The translations under genes were made by a program, and so were the position numbers. The notes beneath the pieces were generated by a model that did no database searches, was not told the DNA's origin, and worked only from the letters and a program-made list of their open reading frames with translations. Of a stretch of 29,861 nucleotides of DNA, positions 23,821 to 29,861 are shown piece by piece; position 1 is the stretch's first letter, and each line of letters begins with the position of its first letter. Source of the stretch: Euryarchaeota archaeon UBA443 (GTDB lineage: Archaea > Thermoplasmatota > Poseidoniia > Poseidoniales > Poseidoniaceae); contig DAKS01000011.1 of assembly GCA_002499195.1 (NCBI GenBank), positions 1 through 29,861 on the forward strand. Reading direction: 5' to 3'.

Positions 23821-26748
23821 CTATTTATCGAGCACTGCATCCACTGGAGTCAGTTCAGATGCCTTGGTGATGGTCATATCTCCAGACATGTCTCGCCATG
23901 GATCTTCTCCCCGAATAAATTCAGATAATGTTGTACGGCCTTTGATCAAATCCCGGATTGTGTGTTCCGCAACAATGATACTTGGAAGAAGGAACGAACT
24001 GGTCAAGAATGCGAAGATGATGAGCAAACACATCAACATGAAGAAGTTCTCCAAACCAGGGAAAGCGGCAAGGAACCCTGCTGAAATACCCGCAACAGTT
24101 GTGATCGTAGTTTCAAAAATAGTCTGTCCAGTTTGTTCTATAGAATGAGAAATACCTTTGGAATTCTCACCCTCTTCTTGAATTCTGTGCATGACGTGAA
24201 TCGCATCGTCCACACCTATACCGAAGACGATGGTTCCAATCATTGCAGTGAAGATGTTAACGTTGACATCACCACTTTGCATCAACAATGGTTGCCAAAG
24301 AATGACAACTGCAACAGGAACCATAGTTATGATTCCTAAGCGAATCGATCGGAAAACGATGGCTAGAACGATGGTAAGGATGAGCATAGTAAGGATGGTC
24401 GTTCTAGATTGAGTATCATGAATCCCCTCGTTGATATCGAGAGAAACAGGTAATCCACCTGTTAGCTTTGAAGTCCGTGTTTGTTGTAGTTCAGGTGGCT
24501 CGGAAAGGATAGCATCGATTTCATCACGAAGATCAGATGCAATGTTTAGGTTCATGTACGGTTGATCAACGTAGATGATAGCCTTGGTTTCTTGTTGATT
24601 CAAGAGCATTGAGCGAACCTCAAGTGAAAGTGTGTCGAATGCAACATTGACCATATCTCTTCGAAGACCTTCACGGCCATCCGGTCCAGTTGCCTCAAGT
24701 GCAATCCAAAGGTTGCATTCAATCGGGTCGTTGCTTTCCCAGCATTCATCATGGAGTAAATCCCACAATGAGCCCTCGTAGAGGACAACATTGTCTGTCA
24801 ATTGGATGCTTACTGGAACTGCCTTCAAGAAGGTGATTATACTCGTCGTATTGGTGCTTTCCACCGCATCGATGCGTTGTTCGAGACGATCAATAGCATC
24901 CATAACAGGTAGATCTCGGATGTTGGAAGTCTCGTTGTCGTTGAATCGATTCGTTGCATCAAAGACAAACATCGAGGTTTGCCCACTATCGAATTGTTCG
25001 GAATATTGTGCAATCTTATCGAGCGATTCGATACCTTCTGGAGCTTCACTTGAACCTGTAATTGGCTTGTTTAGTTCATCTAGGTTAGCGATTCCATAAA
25101 CGGTTACGCTTGAAGTAACCAAAAGAATGACTAGGAAGTATCGTATTGGAACCTTACCAATATTCTTCCACATGCCTGGATTTGTCCGTTTATGGAATCG
25201 AAGCATCCATGATAAAGCTGGAACGAGAATAATGGAGAACAAGAGTGTTGAGAGGATTCCTACTACCAGTGTAAGACCAACCGATCGAATTGGAGCGATG
25301 TTAACGATGCTCGGTGCGATAAGAACGGAGAAACCAACCATGGTGGTCAAAGCGGAGAGGAAGACTGCAACACCTGTTGAACTGGCCATGGTTGTTACAC
25401 ATCGAATGTAGAATTCCTTATCCCATATATCGGGCTCTTCGATGAGTTCCTTTCCTTGTCGTTGTCGAGTATTGTTTTCTTCCAAAACGCGTTCGATTTC
25501 TTTTCGCCGCACTTCTTCTATTCGGTTGACCATGTGCAACGCATAATCAACCCCAAGACCAATGAGAATTGGGAAGGTTGCAACGATCATCGGTGTGAGC
25601 GTCCATTTGAGAACAACTGATGCTCCAAAGGTAACGCCTAGTGCAAGAAGAATCGGTGTGCCAGTAATGATAACTACCTTTGCAGAACGATGAAGGAATG
25701 AGATGATCAGAATCGTGAATAGAATAGAATAGGGCATCATCTTGATAAGATCGTCATAAATTGCATCGGAGACATCCTCCAATGTCTTGGTCAATCCTGT
25801 AACTGTCATATTTGTGGATTGATAATTCATTGGACGATTATCGATGATGTCATCGAAGTGTTCCAGTAATTGATCAAACTCTCCCCACTGTTCTGGAACG
25901 TCCGAACGCATACCGACTATGATCGCCGTTGTATCCCATATGCCATCACCATCCATGTCGTTGGTTGGGTCGCCATCACCATCGCTATCAACACTTAGAT
26001 CGTTATCGTTAGTATCCTTGATCAATGCTTCAAAAGAACCACTGGAATTCGCAATAATTTGGTCGATGGTCTGTTGATCTGGAATTGCATAGCCTCCTCC
26101 CTCAAATGGTGTTGGTGTTCCAGAGTCGTCATCACCTGTGCAATTAATGTCAACAGGTAGGCGGCTGTTTACTCCATGGACGCACATTGCTTCGTTGAAT
26201 CGACCATCCGAAGAATTGATTTCTTTGATGAGTTGAGCCGGTGAAATAATCCATAAAACTCCGTCTTTAGTACCGTAATCTTCCTTGTCATGGTCCATTC
26301 CACGCCCAGTGAAGGACCCTTCTGTGTTCTTATCATCACCTTCGACCCAACTTATCTCGAGAAGGATTTTTTCATCGGTGATGTTATCACCTAAACCGCC
26401 ACCTAATCGAGCATTATCGGTTTGAATATAGATGACGGCAATATCGGTTGACCATTCTTCTCGAACTTCGAGAAGCAAGTCGGTCGATTCCGCACCATCG
26501 GGGAGGAATATTTCGACATCGTCCTCGATTTGGTTTTGGAAGTCAAGACCTCGTTGTCCGAGGAAGGCTGCAATCACAACAAGCAACATTACGAAGATTG
26601 CAGGCGATGCGAGGACGGTTCTGTACATTTGTTCTGTTCGCTTACGTGCATAGGAATTGACATCCTTCTGCCACTTCTCAATCTGTTCACGAACAGGTTC
26701 CGTAGTCTTGCGGAAACTCTCGAGTATTGAAGAGAGTTGTCCTGCCAT
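23821..26748 (-). CDS. RND/MMPL-family exporter with an extracellular calcium-type repeat
   Basis: The 975-residue inner membrane transporter is built as two similar halves. A cytoplasmic N-terminus (1-44) is followed by helix 1 (about 45-64) and a large outer loop (65-330). A helix bundle follows, with the MMPL signature GVDYALH at about 399-405. The second half has its own outer loop and bundle, with GVDDAIH near 845-851. Twelve helices are likely. The first outer loop carries an Asp-rich segment (about 246-272) with DSDGDGD and DMDGDGIWD units, the pattern of thrombospondin-3-type calcium repeats. It probably uses the proton gradient to move a lipid or hydrophobic substrate. It sits 47 nt behind the GT2 at 26796 on the same strand, so the two may be one transcript. 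Confidence 0.88.
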   Translation of the reverse strand: MAGQLSSILESFRKTTEPVREQIEKWQKDVNSYARKRTEQMYRTVLASPAIFVMLLVVIAAFLGQRGLDFQNQIEDDVEIFLPDGAESTDLLLEVREEWSTDIAVIYIQTDNARLGGGLGDNITDEKILLEISWVEGDDKNTEGSFTGRGMDHDKEDYGTKDGVLWIISPAQLIKEINSSDGRFNEAMCVHGVNSRLPVDINCTGDDDSGTPTPFEGGGYAIPDQQTIDQIIANSSGSFEALIKDTNDNDLSVDSDGDGDPTNDMDGDGIWDTTAIIVGMRSDVPEQWGEFDQLLEHFDDIIDNRPMNYQSTNMTVTGLTKTLEDVSDAIYDDLIKMMPYSILFTILIISFLHRSAKVVIITGTPILLALGVTFGASVVLKWTLTPMIVATFPILIGLGVDYALHMVNRIEEVRRKEIERVLEENNTRQRQGKELIEEPDIWDKEFYIRCVTTMASSTGVAVFLSALTTMVGFSVLIAPSIVNIAPIRSVGLTLVVGILSTLLFSIILVPALSWMLRFHKRTNPGMWKNIGKVPIRYFLVILLVTSSVTVYGIANLDELNKPITGSSEAPEGIESLDKIAQYSEQFDSGQTSMFVFDATNRFNDNETSNIRDLPVMDAIDRLEQRIDAVESTNTTSIITFLKAVPVSIQLTDNVVLYEGSLWDLLHDECWESNDPIECNLWIALEATGPDGREGLRRDMVNVAFDTLSLEVRSMLLNQQETKAIIYVDQPYMNLNIASDLRDEIDAILSEPPELQQTRTSKLTGGLPVSLDINEGIHDTQSRTTILTMLILTIVLAIVFRSIRLGIITMVPVAVVILWQPLLMQSGDVNVNIFTAMIGTIVFGIGVDDAIHVMHRIQEEGENSKGISHSIEQTGQTIFETTITTVAGISAGFLAAFPGLENFFMLMCLLIIFAFLTSSFLLPSIIVAEHTIRDLIKGRTTLSEFIRGEDPWRDMSGDMTITKASELTPVDAVLDK

Positions 26749-26795
26749 GGATTGACCAATCGTATTCGATTGAAGAACAATGCGACGACTTTGGT

Positions 26796-27725
26796 TCAGT
26801 CAAGACCGAATTCACGCACCAATAAGATGCGCAAGAATCCACGAACGGTTTGGAGAATAAATCCAGTCGCAATCAAGGCCAATCCGAGGACTCCAATCCA
26901 TACTGCTGTCAATCCTTGACCAAGAACGGTGTCAATTTGTGTTGTAAATCCTTGAGCGGTGCTCATACCCATTGCAGCACCGGTGGCAAGAAGCCCAAGT
27001 CCAGGGATTCCTAAGGTGAGCAATGGTTTCTTTTGAGAAAGTGAAAGAAGAGCCCATGTCAATACGGTAAAGCCATGAGAAAGTGCAGTGAAGTTAGATC
27101 CCTTTGGAACATCGTAACGAATGATGGTTGGAACTTCTTGGATAGTAAGTTGCTTTTCTTTGGCATCTTCAAGCATTTCGAGTGAAAGTTCCATTCCATC
27201 CGAATCAAAGCGAAGTCGGTCAATGGCTTTCTTCGAAAAGGCACGGAATCCAGATTGAGTATCCTTGATGTCAAGATCGCTGGTTAGGTTGCTTGCTGCG
27301 GTGATGACCTTGATTCCGAGTCGTCGGTATGCAGGCATGTCGTTGCCTTCTCCACCTTCAACAAATCGAGAACCAATGGTGAAGTCTGCCTCATCATCAA
27401 GAATTGGTTGAATCAACTTGGGTATATCTGATGTATCGTGCTGTCCATCCGAATCAAGAACGACGAGAATCTCTGCATCGGATCCTCGCGTCGTTTTGAA
27501 CAATGTTTTGAGCGCAGCACCATATCCTTGATTTGCACGGTGTCGAATGACAGTAGCGCCACATGCTTCTGCAATGCGAGCACTGGAATCTGAAGAACCA
27601 TCATCGATGCAGATGACTTCATCGACGTGCCGAAGAGCCATGGTCACCACCGTTCCGATGGTTTCCTCTTCGTTGTACATAGGCATGCCAGCAACGATGC
27701 GGACTTTGCCAAAGTCGGTCTCCAT
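26796..27725 (-). CDS. Dolichyl-phosphate-mannose-synthase-like family 2 glycosyltransferase
   Basis: The 309-residue membrane-bound GT2 has all donor-site motifs: GMPMYNEE at 13-20, IDDGSSD at 40-46, NQGYGAAL at 65-72, LDSDGQHD at 90-97 (DxD) and GSRF at 118-121. QSGFRAFS near 160 and IRYDVPKGS near 205 fit the DPM1/AglJ group that loads a sugar onto dolichyl phosphate. The tail has two helices, the first with KKPLLTLGIPG, related to the tail of the degenerate protein at 12130. The ATG at 27725 sits about 26 nt after a clear TATA box, so a leaderless start is likely. An upstream GTG/ATG extension to 27839 is unlikely. It probably feeds a lipid-linked sugar into surface-protein glycosylation. 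Confidence 0.9.
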   Translation of the reverse strand: METDFGKVRIVAGMPMYNEEETIGTVVTMALRHVDEVICIDDGSSDSSARIAEACGATVIRHRANQGYGAALKTLFKTTRGSDAEILVVLDSDGQHDTSDIPKLIQPILDDEADFTIGSRFVEGGEGNDMPAYRRLGIKVITAASNLTSDLDIKDTQSGFRAFSKKAIDRLRFDSDGMELSLEMLEDAKEKQLTIQEVPTIIRYDVPKGSNFTALSHGFTVLTWALLSLSQKKPLLTLGIPGLGLLATGAAMGMSTAQGFTTQIDTVLGQGLTAVWIGVLGLALIATGFILQTVRGFLRILLVREFGLD

Positions 27726-27739
27726 ATTAAATCCTCGAA

Positions 27740-27755
27740 AATATAGAATATATAG
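27740..27755 (-). promoter_or_regulatory. TATA box of the DPM-like glycosyltransferase
   Basis: The minus-strand CTATATATTCTATATT is centred about 25 nt before the ATG at 27725. It is the strongest TATA box in the window and is preceded by a purine-rich stretch suitable for TFB (GGATTAGAA). Confidence 0.65.
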
Positions 27756-27787
27756 TTCTAATCCAGATAATTGGTATTTTTGAATTG

Positions 27788-27825
27788 AAAAAGGAGCACT
27801 GCACAACCGGAATTGAACAGTGCTC
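27788..27825 (-). terminator. Stem-loop with T tract (terminator-like)
   Basis: On the minus strand, GAGCACTG and CAGTGCTC form a perfect 8-bp stem with a 16-nt loop, directly followed by CCTTTTTC. It lies downstream of the small gene at 27881-28132 and about 30 nt before the TATA box of the next gene. It looks like an intrinsic terminator, although archaea mainly rely on T tracts and FttA. Confidence 0.5.
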
Positions 27826-27880
27826 GGCTTCATGCACAATTGAGTACATGATTGCTTACTTCACCGTACTCCTCTTTCAA

Positions 27881-28132
27881 TCAATCGAGGAGTTGTGAAA
27901 CAGTCGTGACAGCTCGCTCACCAGCGATGACTCGCTGGAGTGCTGCCATCGAAACAACAAGAGGGACATAGGATTCCCCATCACTTGTTTCATAGGTTTC
28001 GCAGTCTGCGAACGATGCGGTGTTGATGGACAACTTGATCGCTCCGCCAGCATTGCTGCGGCGAACGTATCCTACCAACATGGTTCGGCTTTCTTCGGTT
28101 TGCTTCGTTTCGGTTTTCTTGGTTTTACTCAT
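27881..28132 (-). CDS. Small conserved-looking protein with Lys-rich N-terminus, function unknown
   Basis: The 83-residue soluble protein has a Lys/Thr/Glu-rich flexible start (1-17) and then a compact domain of about 60 residues with strands MLVGYVRRS, AIKLSIN, and YVPLVVS and a helix ALQRVIAGE. I do not recognise the family. The ATG at 28132 is preferred over a GTG at 28141. A GAGGGG Shine-Dalgarno lies 11 nt upstream, inside a hairpin. A terminator-like hairpin follows the gene. No Cys pairs or membrane segment. Confidence 0.6.
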   Translation of the reverse strand: MSKTKKTETKQTEESRTMLVGYVRRSNAGGAIKLSINTASFADCETYETSDGESYVPLVVSMAALQRVIAGERAVTTVSQLLD

Positions 28133-28145
28133 GTTCAACACATCC

Positions 28146-28160
28146 CCTCACTTGGTGAGG
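28146..28160 (-). other. Leader hairpin overlapping the Shine-Dalgarno sequence
   Basis: CCTCAC and GTGAGG form a 6-bp stem with a 3-nt loop just upstream of the 83-residue gene. In minus-strand RNA its 3' arm supplies most of the GAGGGG ribosome-binding site. If transcribed, it could limit initiation. Confidence 0.35.
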
Positions 28161-28200
28161 TAAGGCGAACATTTTCGTCAATCATTATCAAAGAATCGTT

Positions 28201-28446
28201 TTGTTGTTTTTCTTGGCCATCAATCTCATCTTTTTGTTTACTAATGCTGGACTCATTTGTTGTAGCTTCGCCGTTCTCGTTCCTGTTCTCATGATCAATT
28301 CAATCGTTTTAGAAGCGGATCCATCTGTAAGGAAACGTAAGATTTTGATGTACATCTTTCTTGTTGTCATCACAGTGTACATTGGTTGGAAAATATTTGA
28401 AGCGAATTGTTGTGGCTACGAGGCATATGGGACAGTTCCGTTTTAG
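28201..28446 (+). CDS. Small membrane protein (TTG start)
   Basis: The 81-residue frame begins with TTG; no ATG is available before residue 32. It encodes two hydrophobic segments (about 1-31 and 49-63) joined by a basic loop with VRKRK, and a short Cys-containing tail. I see no family signature. The frame is open upstream to 28059 without a better start. It diverges from the 83-residue gene and precedes another membrane protein by 42 nt. The membrane topology is coherent, which favours a real gene. Confidence 0.45.
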   Translation: MLFFLAINLIFLFTNAGLICCSFAVLVPVLMINSIVLEADPSVRKRKILMYIFLVVITVYIGWKIFEANCCGYEAYGTVPF

Positions 28447-28457
28447 GTCGGCGAATG

Positions 28458-28466
28458 CTTTATTGG
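28458..28466 (+). promoter_or_regulatory. TATA-like box of the 28489 gene
   Basis: CTTTATTGG is centred about 27 nt before the ATG at 28489, the spacing expected for a leaderless archaeal transcript. No Shine-Dalgarno is present at that start. Confidence 0.45.
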
Positions 28467-28488
28467 TTCAAATTCTTAGCAATCAGCA

Positions 28489-29022
28489 ATGACCGAAGAC
28501 CAACCAGAATCAGACCATTCTGGTGATACGTCCGAGGGATTTCAACCCAAAACGCCCGCTATGAAGCGATGGAAACAAAGATACATCGATCATGAAGAGT
28601 CCGACGATTCCCTCACAGAAGAGGATGAGGGAGATGACTCTGATGCGGTCGTTCATCAGATTTCAGACGGAAATTTGCAATTCAGAACCTTTTGTCAAAT
28701 ACTCATCGCGATGGTTGTCATTGGTGCGATTTTCTCATTCATTGGGTATGTCTCTGGCTCTCAAACATGCGACGATGACGGTTTGTTTGAAATTCTAGGT
28801 GGGTTATTGTTTTGGATTGGTATGCTTGGAATACCGATCAATTTGCTGATTTTACTCATTTCTTTTGCGAATCCTGAATTTGATTCTAAAGATGTCTTTA
28901 CATGGAGTCTGATTCACTTCGTCGTCTCAATTCTATTCATGTTCCTCTTCATTGAATACGTCTTACAGGACATGTTCTGTGATGTTTGTATGGGGTTCCC
29001 TGGAGAGGACTGTTCAGACTAA
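28489..29022 (+). CDS. Three-helix membrane protein with acidic N-terminus
   Basis: The 177-residue protein has an acidic, Ser/Asp/Glu-rich N-terminal 60 residues and then three membrane helices (about 68-90, 104-126, 137-158). A Cys/Asp-rich short C-terminus follows (DMFCDVCMGFPGEDC). The family is not recognised. It is convergent with the surface protein at 29039, separated by 16 nt. The acidic extension may bind cations or a basic partner. Confidence 0.65.
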   Translation: MTEDQPESDHSGDTSEGFQPKTPAMKRWKQRYIDHEESDDSLTEEDEGDDSDAVVHQISDGNLQFRTFCQILIAMVVIGAIFSFIGYVSGSQTCDDDGLFEILGGLLFWIGMLGIPINLLILLISFANPEFDSKDVFTWSLIHFVVSILFMFLFIEYVLQDMFCDVCMGFPGEDCSD

Positions 29023-29038
29023 TCCTCGATGGCCGAAT

Positions 29039-29861
29039 CTACTTTGACCACACTGATAGGTCGGGCGCAGCAGGAACATTGCTGTCATAGGCTGATGGTT
29101 GCTGCCACTTTGTAGGAGCTTTCGGACGCTTCCATCCAAGCAAGACGATGATGAGTATAATGCTGGTCAACACGATGATTGTGAGAAGATTCTCACGCAA
29201 TTCCGAAGTATAGGAGGAACGCTGTTCAGGTTCACTTGTGATGGTTGGTGTTACTTCTTGTTCTTCGACCTGTGTGAATTCAACGACGATCGCTTCACAG
29301 TCAAAAATGCCGTCTGTTATTGCGCACACCTCTCCTCTATAGATTCCTTCGACCGTTGTTGTGACGATGACTCGGTTGTCAAATATCTGTGCCTCGAGAG
29401 GATCATCGAACTGGAAGACAATTGCTTCCGTATCCGTGTTCGCATATGCAGTAATTGCAATGTCTTTGTTGACCTCAGAAATTCTGGATGAGTATGCTAC
29501 AATCAATATTTGAGGGTCAAGAGCGGGTAAGCCTTCGTCAATCTCTCCGTCACAATTGTCATCGATTCCATTGCGGATTTCTTCTGCGTACGGGTTGATG
29601 TTGGAATTGTTGTCATCGCAATCAAGGAACCATCGGACACCGTCTCCATCGTTGTCGAGATCTGCAAAGAGTGGATTCGTTCCAATGTACAGTTCATATC
29701 CATCTTGCATTCCATCGTCATCGGTATCTGCATCTTGCCATTCGGTGTTGTAGACGTTGTATTCATCGACATCGATTAGACCATCGCGGTCAGCATCCGT
29801 GGTAAGGAAATCTTCGTCAACTTCCTCGTCGCAATCATCGTCGATTCCATTGAGCCATTCG
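29039..29861 (-). CDS. Anchored surface protein with MopE-like and calcium-type Asp repeats (5' end outside the window)
   Basis: The frame stays open to the right edge, so this is only the last 274 codons. Two units of the form NGIDD-D/N-CD-x-E-x-DE (one near the edge, one at about 29530-29560) match the putative metal-binding MopE/Cu-binding repeat. Between them are thrombospondin-3-type Asp loops (DADTDDDG, DLDNDGDG, DVDE). A beta domain with two cysteines follows, then a Pro/Glu linker, one membrane helix and a 33-residue basic tail. An ATG at 29710 is internal, not the start. The protein resembles the other anchored surface proteins in layout and probably needs calcium for folding. Confidence 0.82.
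   Translation of the reverse strand, partial: EWLNGIDDDCDEEVDEDFLTTDADRDGLIDVDEYNVYNTEWQDADTDDDGMQDGYELYIGTNPLFADLDNDGDGVRWFLDCDDNNSNINPYAEEIRNGIDDNCDGEIDEGLPALDPQILIVAYSSRISEVNKDIAITAYANTDTEAIVFQFDDPLEAQIFDNRVIVTTTVEGIYRGEVCAITDGIFDCEAIVVEFTQVEEQEVTPTITSEPEQRSSYTSELRENLLTIIVLTSIILIIVLLGWKRPKAPTKWQQPSAYDSNVPAAPDLSVWSK

Noticed and set aside
27726..27839. N-terminal extension of the DPM-like glycosyltransferase to 27839
   Set aside because: It would span the TATA box and terminator-like hairpin, and encodes residues without GT2 similarity.
29039..29710. Reading the right-edge surface protein as a complete 223-residue gene starting at 29710
   Set aside because: The same frame remains open and repeat-rich up to 29861 (MopE unit NGIDDDCD and an Asp loop), so the ATG is internal and the gene is cut by the window edge.
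1..29861. CRISPR arrays, insertion sequences, rRNA, attachment sites
   Set aside because: No regularly spaced direct repeats, transposase or integrase motifs, terminal inverted repeats or rRNA-conserved stretches were seen.

Overview
The window looks like a chromosomal segment of a planktonic euryarchaeon, most likely Marine Group II (Poseidoniales). This placement is inferred from gene content, because no 16S rRNA gene is present. Archaeal markers are a beta-CASP termination nuclease with N-terminal KH domains (FttA/aCPSF1), a 20S proteasome beta subunit with a threonine nucleophile, a ZPR1 zinc-finger protein, a SepF-like division protein, an archaeal-type AsnRS, TATA boxes about 24-29 nt upstream of starts, and an archaeal/bacterial-type RNase P RNA. 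Several very large secreted proteins with one C-terminal membrane anchor and a short basic tail are also typical of this group. I see no mobile element, prophage, CRISPR array or rRNA.

Layout. 1-7.1 kb: an anchored surface protein, then trpS; convergent to it a SepF-like/ZPR1 pair, then psmB, fttA and a TerB-like gene. 7.1-11.2 kb: a surface protein with five fibronectin-III-like repeats, a small membrane protein, a homologue of pyruvoyl-dependent arginine decarboxylase that lacks the self-processing serine, a zinc-ribbon/winged-helix protein and tRNA-Pro(TGG). 11.2-14.1 kb: a family-2 glycosyltransferase diverging from an operon made of a degenerate glycosyltransferase-like membrane protein, a HAD phosphatase, a small membrane protein and a 36-residue zinc-ribbon microprotein. 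14.1-18.3 kb: asnS plus a saccharopine-dehydrogenase-like gene, carbamate kinase, tRNA-Lys(CTT) and rpiA. 18.4-23.8 kb: a 1681-residue surface protein with an EF-hand loop, then RNase P RNA. 23.8-29.9 kb: an RND/MMPL exporter with an embedded calcium-type Asp repeat, a dolichol-phosphate-mannose-synthase-like glycosyltransferase, a small basic protein, two small membrane proteins and the 3' part of a calcium/metal-repeat surface protein that runs off the right edge.

Themes. (1) Cell envelope: four anchored surface proteins, two GT2 enzymes and one degenerate one, an RND exporter and a HAD phosphatase suggest a calcium-rich, glycosylated surface. (2) Information processing: two aminoacyl-tRNA synthetases, FttA, RNase P RNA and two tRNAs. 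(3) Very tight packing: all three structured RNA genes follow a same-strand gene by 24-39 nt and end 0-2 nt before the stop codon of a convergent protein gene. Initiation appears mixed. Some genes have a Shine-Dalgarno sequence (trpS, ZPR1, fttA, TerB, GT2 at 11172, HAD), others appear leaderless behind a TATA box (psmB, asnS, rpiA, the 26796 GT2, the 28489 gene). The best candidates for undescribed biology are the decarboxylase fold without its catalytic residues, the degenerate glycosyltransferase operon with its microprotein, and the recurrent RNA/convergent-stop layout. No stretch over 300 bases lacks a gene: the longest non-protein interval, 23476-23820, is RNase P RNA.
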